From NCBI GenBank assembly GCA_002410925.1, contig DHPR01000019.1, forward strand, positions 946 through 64,945: a DNA stretch of 64,000 bases, given 5' to 3'. Of this stretch, positions 16,907 to 26,179 are shown one piece after another (position 1 is the stretch's first letter; each line of letters starts with the position of its first letter). The position numbers were made by a program, and so were the translations under genes. This DNA is from UBA5359 sp002410925 [NCBI: bacterium UBP13_UBA5359]. GTDB lineage: Bacteria; UBP13; UBA5359. Below the pieces are notes generated by a model, which worked only from the letters and a program-made list of their open reading frames with translations, was not told where the DNA came from and did no database searches.

Positions 16907-17689
16907 CTACGACTTTATCTTTTCCTTACTAACAACAATGGTACTGTTGTTATGTTTAAGAAGATAAGAAGCAGGCAGGTATGGAGTAACTCTGCCGCGC
17001 CTTATTTCAGCCAGCGGCCTTTCCTGTTCTTCAAAGCATGCCAGCAGCATTATCTCTCTTGTCTCCAGGATGCTCTTCATTCCCATGGTAATGGCTTTAG
17101 TAGGAACTTCAGCCGTATTACCATTTGCGGCCAGACCGGCATTGGTCTTAATAGTTAGTTCCTTCAGCCCAACAATCCTAGTAGGTAATTGAGCAAAGTC
17201 TTCTGCCGCTATCAGCTCTTCGGATATCGGCTCATTAAACGCTATATGCCCGTTAAACCCTATACCCAGCAACTGAAAATCAAGACCACCCGCATCGGCA
17301 ATAAGCCTGTCGTAATCTTCAGGACAATTCGGGTCGGGGAAATTAATATTGCGAGTATTAAATCCCCGATCCGGTTTAAAACCCTGAAACAGATTTTCCG
17401 TCATATAACGCCGATAGCTAAGAGGATGCATAATATCTAAAAGACATCTATCATCGCTCATATATTCATCCAGGTTATATGTATGTAATTGCGTCAGGTC
17501 CACCTCCCTTTTATTCAGCATATCGGCCAGCAAACTGTAAAGCAGTATCATTGTCTTGCCGGTTGCCAGACCTAAATGCGTGGGTTTGCCCGACCTGTTG
17601 TTTTGCTCGATTACAGATACTATTCTAAGCGCTGCAATCGAACTCATTACCTCATAATCCGCCGCTTTGATCCATTTTATATTCATCAT
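16907..17689 (-). CDS. nagB: Glucosamine-6-phosphate deaminase (NagB family)
   Basis: 260 residues from an ATG ATG pair preceded by GGGAGG; a longer upstream frame lacks a ribosome site. Catalytic features of the family are present: YNLDEY with Asp74, GIGFNGHIAFNEP with His148 and Glu153, and LGLATGKT as phosphate loop. It converts glucosamine 6-phosphate to fructose 6-phosphate and ammonia. Within the operon it links the secreted hexosaminidase-like protein to glycolysis; NagA (deacetylase) is not in the window. Divergent NagB-like isomerases exist, so the exact sugar is not certain. Confidence 0.82.
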   Translation of the reverse strand: MMNIKWIKAADYEVMSSIAALRIVSVIEQNNRSGKPTHLGLATGKTMILLYSLLADMLNKREVDLTQLHTYNLDEYMSDDRCLLDIMHPLSYRRYMTENLFQGFKPDRGFNTRNINFPDPNCPEDYDRLIADAGGLDFQLLGIGFNGHIAFNEPISEELIAAEDFAQLPTRIVGLKELTIKTNAGLAANGNTAEVPTKAITMGMKSILETREIMLLACFEEQERPLAEIRRGRVTPYLPASYLLKHNNSTIVVSKEKIKS

Positions 17690-17727
17690 GGTCCTCCCGC
17701 TAATTAAAGCATAACTACATAGGCAGC

Positions 17728-19242
17728 TTATACCGACTGCCTGTATATATCCGCCAGGCTTGAGCATATCCGACGATAGGTATCGAACATTCCGGTGTAT
17801 TTCTCATGAGAATCGTAATCCGGCTTAAATGAGTCGGCAATTTCTACGCAACTCTCTATCGCCTCCTTTTCATTTCGAAATACTCCCACACCCACTCCCG
17901 CCAGCAAGGCTGCTCCAAACGAGGCATCTCCTACAGCCGGCACCAGTATCTCCCTTCCCAAAATATCACTCACTATCCGGCACCATAACTTACTTTTAGC
18001 TCCTCCGCCTATCAACCTTATCTCGTTTACCGGCAGCTTCATGTCTTCCAAAATTCCATAACAATCCCTGATAGAATAAGCAACCCCTTCCAGGACAGAT
18101 CTGAGAAAATGGCCTTTATCATGCTGCATACTAACACCGGTAAAGCTGGCTCTGAGATAAGGATCCCAATACGGCGCTCTCTCTCCCAGCAGATACGGAT
18201 GGAAAAATAAACCTTCTGATCCAGCCGCCACCTGAGCCGCCCTGGCGTCCATAATTTCATAAGGGCTCTTGTTTTGACCCCTGGCCTTCTCCACTTCTTC
18301 CGCACAGAATAACTCTCTAAACCATCTCTTGGCTGAGGCTGCGGTGTTGGTGGCCACCACCGTATACCACAGTCCTGGAATAACATGCGAATATGTCAGC
18401 GTCTGCGGATGCGGATAAGGTGTATCGGTCATGACATTGACATTGCCGGCCGTTGCCAGCTTAATTATGCACTGCCCAGGCTCTACGGCTCCAGCAGCAT
18501 AATCTTCAACGGCTGAATCCGAACAACCGGCCGCCACTGGAATCCCTGCCGGCAATCCTGTTATCCGTGATGCCTCTTCCGTAACCTCGCCTACTATATC
18601 AGTGGGCTTTACTAATGGAGGCAGCACCTCCAGCGAGATACCGGCATAACTGCATAGCTCCTCTGACCACTCCTGAGCCTTCATGTCGTAGAAAAGAGTG
18701 CCCTGTGCCTCTATATAATCTGTCTCCCATGTTCCCGTAAGCCTGTATCTGAGATAATCCTTAGCAAACATTATATGGGCTGTTTTACGCAGCACTTCCG
18801 GTTCATGCCTCTGTATCCACATTAACTGCGGCAGCGTCCAGGTAGGACTGGGGCGCTGATAAGTCGTTCGGAATATTCTCTTGCCATAGTTGTTTTCCAA
18901 CCTGGCTACCTCTTCCACACTGCGTTGATCGGTCCACATTATAACCGGCCGCAGCACCTTGAAATCCCTATCAAGCAGTACGGCATTATGCGTCGATCCA
19001 TCAAGAGCGATGCCGGCTATTTTATCGGCTTGCCATGCACTATGCCGTCTCATTCTCTGCAATACTCTGCAGATTGCGTTATACCATTCATCCGGGGCTT
19101 GCTCCGACCACCCCGGATGAAGGTGGCGGCTTTTGATCTCCTCCATATCTTCAGCTATAACTCGCCCTTTTTGATCTATAAGAGTAATTTTGCAACCGCT
19201 GGTGCCCAGATCTATGCCCAGAAGCAACTTTTCTTTACTCAT
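17728..19242 (-). CDS. FGGY-family carbohydrate kinase (xylulokinase-like)
   Basis: 504 residues from ATG 19242, which has AAGGGG upstream; a start 24 bp earlier would overlap iolB. N-terminal LLLGIDLGTSGCKITLID is the ATP phosphate loop, GIALDGSTHNAVLLD and MWTDQRS follow, and GCSDSAVEDYAAG supplies the catalytic-base Asp position. LIGGGAKSKLWCRIVSDILG marks the C-terminal actin-fold half. Closest in style to XylB, but FGGY substrates (xylulose, gluconate, fuculose, glycerol) cannot be told apart by eye. Between iolB and nagB, it may take over the role of IolC by phosphorylating the product of the IolB-like isomerase. Confidence 0.85.
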   Translation of the reverse strand: MSKEKLLLGIDLGTSGCKITLIDQKGRVIAEDMEEIKSRHLHPGWSEQAPDEWYNAICRVLQRMRRHSAWQADKIAGIALDGSTHNAVLLDRDFKVLRPVIMWTDQRSVEEVARLENNYGKRIFRTTYQRPSPTWTLPQLMWIQRHEPEVLRKTAHIMFAKDYLRYRLTGTWETDYIEAQGTLFYDMKAQEWSEELCSYAGISLEVLPPLVKPTDIVGEVTEEASRITGLPAGIPVAAGCSDSAVEDYAAGAVEPGQCIIKLATAGNVNVMTDTPYPHPQTLTYSHVIPGLWYTVVATNTAASAKRWFRELFCAEEVEKARGQNKSPYEIMDARAAQVAAGSEGLFFHPYLLGERAPYWDPYLRASFTGVSMQHDKGHFLRSVLEGVAYSIRDCYGILEDMKLPVNEIRLIGGGAKSKLWCRIVSDILGREILVPAVGDASFGAALLAGVGVGVFRNEKEAIESCVEIADSFKPDYDSHEKYTGMFDTYRRICSSLADIYRQSV

Positions 19243-19252
19243 TGCCAGCCCC

Positions 19253-20044
19253 TTATCCTTCTGCAATCCAACGGTGCTCAGGATTCAGTGTGGATAGAAA
19301 TTTTCTGTTCTTGCCGGCCATAATCCATAGATAATACATGCCGTAGCCGGGAGCCGCCGCTACCGGATGATATCCTCTGGATATCATCACTGTATCGTCA
19401 TTTTTAACGGTATACGTCTCATCAATGTCTCCGTCGTCGGTATACACCTTCTGTATACCGAACCCCTGAGGTTTATCAAATCTGTAGAAGTATACCTCTT
19501 CCATGTCGACCTCGTGCGGCAGATTATCATAATCATGCCTATGTGGCGGAAAACCGGCCCAATTTCCTGCCGGCACTATGGCCTCACCTATATAGATATG
19601 TTTGGCACCTATACGCTCATCCAGAATCAGATAGGCTTTTCTTTGCCAGTTATCCTTACCCAGATCCTTCACAATAACATCTTCAGGTTTAATCAACTGG
19701 GGCTTGCTCTTTAAATCAGAGGGTGTCCGGCATAGAGCTACCTCTACGTCAGTCAATGCCTTAATTTCATACAAGGTATTAAACGGCAGATAGACGCAGT
19801 AAGGCTTGCCGTCGAATACGTTCATTCTATCTCCGATATTCGAAAAATCGAAATCCTTTCCACTAACCGAACATTTGCCGTTCAATATTAACAGGCCTTC
19901 TTCATACCCTGAAGTGCTATTATTATATACCGCGCCGGCATCGAGTTTTAGCATATCGAACTCGATATACTCCATTTCACGGCTTTTGACTATCCTTTCA
20001 TACTTTGATTCCGGCTGCCGGTGTCTCAAATATGTATTCTTCAT
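19253..20044 (-). CDS. iolB: 5-deoxy-glucuronate isomerase family protein (IolB)
   Basis: 263 residues with the IolB double-cupin layout: metal-binding GFPPHRHDYDNLPHEVDMEEVYFYRF (His168, His170, Glu183) and ISRGYHPVAAAPGYGMYYLWIMAG, all signature segments of the family. IolB turns 5-deoxy-D-glucuronate into 5-dehydro-2-deoxy-D-gluconate in inositol breakdown. The other inositol genes (iolC, D, E, J) are missing from this operon. Instead it stands between an FSA-type transaldolase and a FGGY kinase, so it may isomerise a different uronate or deoxy sugar. Confidence 0.85.
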   Translation of the reverse strand: MKNTYLRHRQPESKYERIVKSREMEYIEFDMLKLDAGAVYNNSTSGYEEGLLILNGKCSVSGKDFDFSNIGDRMNVFDGKPYCVYLPFNTLYEIKALTDVEVALCRTPSDLKSKPQLIKPEDVIVKDLGKDNWQRKAYLILDERIGAKHIYIGEAIVPAGNWAGFPPHRHDYDNLPHEVDMEEVYFYRFDKPQGFGIQKVYTDDGDIDETYTVKNDDTVMISRGYHPVAAAPGYGMYYLWIMAGKNRKFLSTLNPEHRWIAEG

Positions 20045-20104
20045 CGCTTTTTTGCCTCCTGATAATAATTCAGCCTTATATGCTTAAATCGATTATGTTT
20101 CTTT

Positions 20105-20767
20105 CTATGCTTTGGCAGATACCGCCCCCCAGTCCTCCAGGAATTTTTCCACGCCTATATCCGTTAATGGATGATCCGTCAATTTTGAGAAGGTATCGAA
20201 TGGCAGGGTAACGATATGTGCTCCGGTCAAAGCAGCGTCGGTAACCCAACGTGGATTGGTCAAGCTGGCTACTATTACCTCAGTTGCAAAATCGTAATTG
20301 CGGAAGATAGTCATAATATCTTCGATCAAATCCGTGCCTACCTGGCCTATATTGTCCAAACGAGCTACAAAAGGACTGACAAATGTAGCCCCAGCCCTGG
20401 CTGCCAAAATTGCTTGGTTGGCAGAAAAGATAAGAGTAACATTTGTTTTTATGCCCTCCCGGCTCAAAATTTTAACAGCTTTAAGTGCCTCCTGCGTAAT
20501 AGGCAGTTTAACCGTAACGTTGCTATGAATTCCGGCCAGAGCTTGTGCCTCTTCAATCATACTTTGGCTATCAAGACTGACGACTTCAGCACTGACCGGA
20601 CCATCTACAACAGCACATATATCCCTGATAATTTCCTCAAAGGTTTTGCCTGTCCTGGCTATTTCTCTTGAAATATGTGTAGGGTTAGTAGTAGCGCCAT
20701 CAATTACTCCCAGTTCGTTAGCTCTGATAATCTCCTTCATATTGGCTGAATCGATAAATATCTTCAT
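20105..20767 (-). CDS. Transaldolase-like fructose-6-phosphate aldolase (FSA/TalC type)
   Basis: 220 residues from ATG 20767 (AGAGGAAG upstream), the length of the short FSA/TalC subfamily. MKIFIDSANMKEI, GATTNPT and VTVKLPIT with Schiff-base Lys87 are diagnostic, followed by TLIFSANQAILAARAGATFVSPFVARLDNIG. FSA-type enzymes cleave or transfer three-carbon units of ketose phosphates or free ketoses. The family also includes the aldolases of transaldolase-type sulfoglycolysis. A 246-bp leader with its own promoter-like elements separates it from the Gfo/Idh gene, so it may head a sub-operon. Confidence 0.85.
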   Translation of the reverse strand: MKIFIDSANMKEIIRANELGVIDGATTNPTHISREIARTGKTFEEIIRDICAVVDGPVSAEVVSLDSQSMIEEAQALAGIHSNVTVKLPITQEALKAVKILSREGIKTNVTLIFSANQAILAARAGATFVSPFVARLDNIGQVGTDLIEDIMTIFRNYDFATEVIVASLTNPRWVTDAALTGAHIVTLPFDTFSKLTDHPLTDIGVEKFLEDWGAVSAKA

Positions 20768-20871
20768 CTTTCTTCCTCTTTCCTTTTTATATAGCCGGCC
20801 GTTGCCTAAATAGCAGCGAATATGGTCATCGGCCTCTATCTTCTGCAATAGTATTAACTTGTATTGTTGTT

Positions 20872-20938
20872 ATTATAAGATCCTATTGTATGCAACTCGA
20901 CTTTACTATACGCAAAATAACCGTTTCCCTAACCGTTT
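20872..20938 (-). promoter_or_regulatory. Activator-type promoter: tandem TAACCGTTT repeats plus TATAAT
   Basis: The nonamer TAACCGTTT (+ strand) occurs at 20919-20927 and 20930-20938, exactly 11 bp apart, on one face of the helix. Downstream in the leftward direction a perfect -10 TATAAT lies at 20872-20877 with no good -35 17 bp above it. Tandem repeats beside a promoter lacking a -35 are typical of AraC-like or OmpR-like activator control of the gene ahead, here the FSA-type aldolase. The rest of 20768-21013 shows nothing further. Confidence 0.45.
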
Positions 20939-21013
20939 TGTCGTATTGCATCAGCTTCCATGCATCTAGAAGTTTCCGGAATACCACCCCATATCAGTAC
21001 CCGTTACGGTACT

Positions 21014-22000
21014 TCAAATTATCTGCAATCCTCCTCCACCTTTGATGGAATCAACTATAGCCAGAGCCGTCTTCAACGACTCTATCCCGTCATTCAGCGA
21101 AGGTGCAAACTCCCTGTCCTCAATGATACTGAGAGCGAATTCCCGCAACAGCCGTAAATGAGGCGATTCGGTGTTCTCTCCGGTCTCTTCAAAGCTGCCG
21201 TCCTTAGAGAAAACCCTGAGCGTTTTGGACAAGCTGTCGTAGCAAATGGTCCCTTCCGTTCCAATCAGGTAATAGGCTTCATCTATAGAGAGCCCTCTCC
21301 TTATCCAGCCACCGCTCACCGTAGCAACAAAATTGCTACGGAAGGTTATGTTCGCCACCGTATAATCCATAGGTTCCGGCAACCCGGGAGAGAGCAACAG
21401 CCCGTTGCCGCAAACACTGATCGCTTCACCGAACCACCAGCGCATAATATCCAGGAGATGGATCATGGTATCTATCGTATAGCCGCCACAGATATTCATA
21501 TCGGCAAACCAGTCACCCTTCTGCCTGCAGTAGCCTGCATTGATGTTGACAGCCTGACACATCTTAGGCTCTCCCAATGTGGGCAAGAGCTCCCGTATCC
21601 GCTTCTCCAGCCAGGATTGTCTTCTCATGAAGTTCATGCCGAAATGAACTCCATTAGTCGTAACGGCTTCCTTGATAGCCTTGGCCTCTTCCAGATTCAA
21701 AGTCAAAGGCTTCTCGCAGAATATATGTTTACCCCTTTGAGCCGCTTTGATTACGGTATGAACATGATACGGTGTTGGCGTCGCCACAAAGACGAAATCA
21801 ATATGAGGATTATTCAATATCGCCTCTTCGTTTTGATAAAATTCCACACCATAATCATCTCCGGTTTTTTTAGCCCGGTCGATATCGACATCACAGACGG
21901 CTGTCAATTCGGTTTCCGGAATTTGCGTTACGTTATAAGCATGAGCGCTACCCATTCTGCCGCATCCGATTATGCCGACAGAAACCTTTCTCTTCTGCAT
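21014..22000 (-). CDS. Gfo/Idh/MocA-family NAD(P)-dependent oxidoreductase
   Basis: 328 residues from ATG 22000, behind GGAGGAG. N-terminal Rossmann fold VSVGIIGCGRMGSAHA, ATPTPYHV, then HIFCEKPLT with catalytic Lys97, and GGYTIDTMIHLLDIMRWWFG with the family Asp/His pair. Members include inositol 2-dehydrogenase, 1,5-anhydrofructose reductase and glycosidases with NAD-dependent chemistry. Thirty-two bp separate it from the GH20-like gene, so it belongs to the same transcript. In company with IolB an inositol or sugar-alcohol dehydrogenase role is attractive, but not provable here. Confidence 0.85.
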   Translation of the reverse strand: MQKRKVSVGIIGCGRMGSAHAYNVTQIPETELTAVCDVDIDRAKKTGDDYGVEFYQNEEAILNNPHIDFVFVATPTPYHVHTVIKAAQRGKHIFCEKPLTLNLEEAKAIKEAVTTNGVHFGMNFMRRQSWLEKRIRELLPTLGEPKMCQAVNINAGYCRQKGDWFADMNICGGYTIDTMIHLLDIMRWWFGEAISVCGNGLLLSPGLPEPMDYTVANITFRSNFVATVSGGWIRRGLSIDEAYYLIGTEGTICYDSLSKTLRVFSKDGSFEETGENTESPHLRLLREFALSIIEDREFAPSLNDGIESLKTALAIVDSIKGGGGLQII

Positions 22001-22032
22001 GATGATTTCTCCTCCAAACAACTTCAATCGAT

Positions 22033-25000
22033 TTATTTATTTTTCGTTCCCGTCAGCGCAAACAGAACGGGGTTAACCTCGCTCATATCTGAAGCATAAT
22101 CTATAGACACTATCGCTTCATCAGGATATGGATTAATCCATCTATATGAAGTCAAGGAAGCGTAGGCGCCATTTTTCAGCGCCTTGCTCCATACAGTTAC
22201 AGCATCCGATGCCCCAGGCAATTCACCGTTCCAACTTACTATCTGATTGCCGTAGCACAGTTGCAGAACCAGCGATTTGCCATTCAAGTAATTTATTTTA
22301 TATCTGGCTACATTTCTCGGAGCGTCTCTGTTGGTGGAAAATATATCCTGTCTGGCAAAATTCACTTCCGGCTTGCTTGTCGTATGAAGAAAGAACAAGC
22401 TGTTCAGCTTCTTCTTTATCGGCAGCATGATCTCTTTCGGATAACGGCTGTCTTTGCCTCGCAGGACAACGCATCCTCTCTGAAGATTGTCACATAGCTT
22501 GAAAGGAATACTATCCAGATAATTGATACCCCCGGGTATATCGAAAACCAGGCTTTTATCATCACCTAGCCAGGAATTTTCACCGGCTGTAAAGCCGGCA
22601 TTAGCAACCGAGGCTAAATCGAACAGGTAAAACTTATCATCGGCATTGCACTTTTCACTCCTGATATTCATCAGGCTATTGAACTTATCTACCGGATTGA
22701 ACCGGATATCGTCAAGCTCAGGCATCCCCTTGCTCCATGAGTACTGAGCCGAGAGCACTATTTCGGCCATGAACTTAGGCATGCGAATCAGCGAAGCTAT
22801 ACCGGCCCACCAGGTAGTGGCAACATACCCTACGGCATCCACATCTGCAGCCTTATTGATAAGATGATAAATGTTTAATGGATCCGTCCAGCCTGCAGCT
22901 ATAACCTGATTACCGTTTTTCTGCAGATAGTCCATTGAAGAATACCGGCTGTAATACTTGTTGTACCAGTATTTCCACTCCCAAAGAATTATATCTTTTG
23001 AGAGCAATGGCAAAGCCTTGGCCGTGAACTGCGGCGCGCCACCCGTACCGCCGAGCGTCGGATCTCCCGGAAGCAAAGGATCAGCCGCTACAATAGTTTT
23101 GATGCCTTTCGCTTTCAAATATTTGTTAACAGCATTCTCAGCCCCGGCAAGCAACTCATAAGGTTCTTTTAATCTGCATAGATCGCAGATGCCGATGCTG
23201 CCGTGATTGAACTCGTCAAAATTGATCATCAGATGCTCCGGCTTCCTCGGCTCGAACAACTCGATAAGCTCATCGATAAGGCTATACATTAAATCGTAGC
23301 CTTTGGGGTTGGACAAACAAAGGTTCGTTTCAATCTCGTTTTTTGTTTCAAAAAGATGGCCGTAATGAGTTCTGTTAATCCACCAGTTTCCATGGCTCCA
23401 TCCCTGTATACAGGGTATGATCTTGAGACAACGAGATTGAGCAAAATTTAGGATTTTCTTAACCTGCTGTTTAGTAAACGCTCCACTTTTTGCTAGTTTC
23501 GGCTCATTCTCATATTGCATTCGTTCATCTATCTCAAGAAATATCGTATTGTATTTCAGATAACTAATAACATCTATCAATTTCAGAATGGCTTCCATTT
23601 CAGCTTCGTCATTAGTTCGTGGTAAAAAGAAATGAAAGCCTCGCATACCCTTTATATCAGGCCAATCGTGGATTACAACTTCTTGCACAAAAGACTGCGG
23701 CCTCTGGCTAAGTAATTGCCGCAACGTTTGCAAACCGCAGAAAACTCCTCGATCGCTCTGGCCGGCTACCAATATATAGCCACTTTTAACGATTAAAATA
23801 TATTCCTCCGGCGCAGATCCGTTGAATTGCAGCTTTTCCATGTCCAGAAGGCGCTTAACAGCTTTATTCGCGCCGGCATTGCCGACCAGTATAAAGTTGC
23901 TCTTGGGATATGTACGAGCCGCGGTCTCGACAGGAAGGGCAAAATGATAAAGATTTTTGATATCTTTTTGTAACAGATCGATACCATATTCAGCATTATT
24001 GCCGGCTATAATCAAGGTATCTCTTTTTATCTTGAATATGCCTTTGCCGATTTCAATTCGCTTAGGCGAAGGAACAATGCAAAAGGCCTCTGGCTGCGTT
24101 ATTTCCTTTTCATCCAAAAGCACAACTTTCATGGCGCACTCGGTAGCAGGCTGCAGCTTGCCGCTATCTATTGTAACGTCGGCGCTCTTTATCGGCACCT
24201 CTGCTTTCGTCTTTTCCCCCAAGAACAAGCGATTGAAATAATTGACGGCATGAAAAGACTTTCCCGGTATATAGCTCCAGGTATAATCACCCATACCCGC
24301 GCCCCGCCGAATACGGCAGAAATTAATATCAAGAGCCTCTCCCGCCGGATTACCGCTAATATTAAAATCATTCAAGGGAATTTTCCATTCGGCATACCAT
24401 CGTTTTTTTTCGGCATTTACTCTGGTACGGCATACAATTCCCGTGCTGTTCCAGCTTCTTGGAGGTAACGATATCAGATCGCTAGACTGGCCGTACCACC
24501 GGTTATTATAGCGTCCCAATTCACCGATAATAATTTTTTCATCAAAAAGCGCTCCCCCGCTGTTCATACAATATTGCACATAATATTTTCCTTTTGGAGA
24601 GTAGATAAATACGGCTGTACAATCATCAAGATATACGTTTTCATCTCTCTCTTTACACCGAGAAACAATTTTTTCCGGCAGAGGCTCCTCGCATTCAAAG
24701 GCCAGGTAGAGATACTCGTTATCATAAAGCGCCTTTACTATTGTTGTAGCTTCTGCTGTCTTCCTAGTTCCCAGTACAAAAAAAGAATCAGCCGTCATGC
24801 CATTATCCCAGGCAGCTTCGCCGGGGTAACCATCGATCTCTATCCTGCCCTTTCTCTGAGGAACAATATAGGTCTTCGTTTCTGTTTTAGATATATTTGA
24901 GGTATCATAGCGATTGATATCGGAAATTCTGATCTCATCGATTTTACCTTTCCACGGATAGGCGTTTTTATCTTCACTATTGAAGCCTAAAGCAGCTCTG

Positions 25001-26130
25001 CCGATAAGACAAGGTGTTTTTCTATCAATAAATTGAGGAATATAACCCTCCTTGATCAGGACCCCGTCTATATACAGCTTAACACGCTTTCCGTTTCTCT
25101 CAACAGCAATATGATGCCACTTATGCGCTTCTATTTTGTACGCTAAATCCCTGACGGTATTGCCGTTGACAAAAAGAGTGGGCAGGCCGTCTATTATATA
25201 CAGAGCCAGCCCAGCGGTAGGTGCATACCGTTTATCAAGAATAAAAAAAGTATTGCCTTTGCCGGAGTTTTCCGGATATACCCATGCCTCTATCGTAAAC
25301 CTTTCGCCCAGCACCATATCGTCCGGAGCTTCTATATACTGAGAGGAGGCACCCGTAAGCTGTACACCCTGACCGGATATTCCGGCGCATAAATTTTTCT
25401 TCGGTAGATTGACCATGCGAACCCTATTATTCTCCGCATCAAAATTTAAAAGCAGCAAAGTTGCTGCATCCGCTTTCAAACTATGCTCCGGAAAGAAGGA
25501 GATAACTTTATTATCTCCTTCTTTCCAAAGCTCTGCTTCCTTTTTCGGTTTTGAAATATCAATCTCGATAAGAGATACTTCATCGAACCAAACAGCGCCC
25601 AGGCCGAAATTTCGCAACCAGATGCTTACATCGGAAGCATCACCGGTGTTGAATTGCACGGAATAGCTGGTCCAGATAGAAGAAGCGGGCAATTTGAGCT
25701 CTTCTATTTTAGGAGAAATATATAGACCGGCATGCCTTGATTTAAGATCAGTCTTATACCAGAAATTGAGTTCGTAATTCGTACGCGGCTTAAGCACCAA
25801 TTCCTGAATATACTGAGCACGAGGCCAATCACCGATTACTTCTGTTCCAGTTATTCTGATGCATCTTTCGCCTTTATAGCTGCCCGTGTTTTCAATGCTG
25901 AGTTCAAACTTTCCCTCACCAAAGGTACCTCCTGCCATGATACCTCTTTTCCAATCTGCGGGATGGCCATCCTTTGCAAGCTTCTCAAACCCCGGGTTCT
26001 TTATCAGATTTTCCGCAGCAGGCAACGGCAGAGCATGCAGAGAAAAAATAATCAGAAAGGTTGTCGCCGCTGCAACAATGCTTTTTATGCTTCCCCGATA
26101 TGTCCTTCTTTTATTGTTCACTAACATCAT
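22033..26130 (-). CDS. Giant secreted multidomain GH20-like glycosidase with CBM4/9-like, LamG and CBM9-like modules
   Basis: 1365 residues from ATG 26130 (AGGA 8 bp ahead). A signal peptide spans about 1-40 (SIVAAATTFLIIFSLHALPLPAA). Then come a CBM4/9-like module (40-195; NLIKNPGFEK...WFDEVSLIEI), a LamG/concanavalin-like module (225-410; FTIEAWVYPE...WHHIAVERNGKRVKLYIDG), a CBM9-like domain (430-640; GRIEIDGYPGEAAWD), a GH20b-like region (690-820) and a GH20-like barrel (from about 825) with an Asp-Glu pair in INFDEF near residue 970, where beta-hexosaminidases have their catalytic pair. About 150 unassigned residues end the protein. Likely acts outside the inner membrane on a beta-linked amino-sugar glycan; specificity is inferred. 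Confidence 0.75.
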   Translation of the reverse strand: MMLVNNKRRTYRGSIKSIVAAATTFLIIFSLHALPLPAAENLIKNPGFEKLAKDGHPADWKRGIMAGGTFGEGKFELSIENTGSYKGERCIRITGTEVIGDWPRAQYIQELVLKPRTNYELNFWYKTDLKSRHAGLYISPKIEELKLPASSIWTSYSVQFNTGDASDVSIWLRNFGLGAVWFDEVSLIEIDISKPKKEAELWKEGDNKVISFFPEHSLKADAATLLLLNFDAENNRVRMVNLPKKNLCAGISGQGVQLTGASSQYIEAPDDMVLGERFTIEAWVYPENSGKGNTFFILDKRYAPTAGLALYIIDGLPTLFVNGNTVRDLAYKIEAHKWHHIAVERNGKRVKLYIDGVLIKEGYIPQFIDRKTPCLIGRAALGFNSEDKNAYPWKGKIDEIRISDINRYDTSNISKTETKTYIVPQRKGRIEIDGYPGEAAWDNGMTADSFFVLGTRKTAEATTIVKALYDNEYLYLAFECEEPLPEKIVSRCKERDENVYLDDCTAVFIYSPKGKYYVQYCMNSGGALFDEKIIIGELGRYNNRWYGQSSDLISLPPRSWNSTGIVCRTRVNAEKKRWYAEWKIPLNDFNISGNPAGEALDINFCRIRRGAGMGDYTWSYIPGKSFHAVNYFNRLFLGEKTKAEVPIKSADVTIDSGKLQPATECAMKVVLLDEKEITQPEAFCIVPSPKRIEIGKGIFKIKRDTLIIAGNNAEYGIDLLQKDIKNLYHFALPVETAARTYPKSNFILVGNAGANKAVKRLLDMEKLQFNGSAPEEYILIVKSGYILVAGQSDRGVFCGLQTLRQLLSQRPQSFVQEVVIHDWPDIKGMRGFHFFLPRTNDEAEMEAILKLIDVISYLKYNTIFLEIDERMQYENEPKLAKSGAFTKQQVKKILNFAQSRCLKIIPCIQGWSHGNWWINRTHYGHLFETKNEIETNLCLSNPKGYDLMYSLIDELIELFEPRKPEHLMINFDEFNHGSIGICDLCRLKEPYELLAGAENAVNKYLKAKGIKTIVAADPLLPGDPTLGGTGGAPQFTAKALPLLSKDIILWEWKYWYNKYYSRYSSMDYLQKNGNQVIAAGWTDPLNIYHLINKAADVDAVGYVATTWWAGIASLIRMPKFMAEIVLSAQYSWSKGMPELDDIRFNPVDKFNSLMNIRSEKCNADDKFYLFDLASVANAGFTAGENSWLGDDKSLVFDIPGGINYLDSIPFKLCDNLQRGCVVLRGKDSRYPKEIMLPIKKKLNSLFFLHTTSKPEVNFARQDIFSTNRDAPRNVARYKINYLNGKSLVLQLCYGNQIVSWNGELPGASDAVTVWSKALKNGAYASLTSYRWINPYPDEAIVSIDYASDMSEVNPVLFALTGTKNK

Positions 26131-26179
26131 ATACACCGTCCTTCGTTAAGGATTTTAAAATCTTTCAACCTGCCGGGCA

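Noticed and set aside
20105-20767. Sulfoglycolytic transaldolase cluster
   Set aside because: The FSA-type aldolase could fit, but no sulfoquinovosidase, DUF4867-type isomerase or sulfolactaldehyde enzyme is present.
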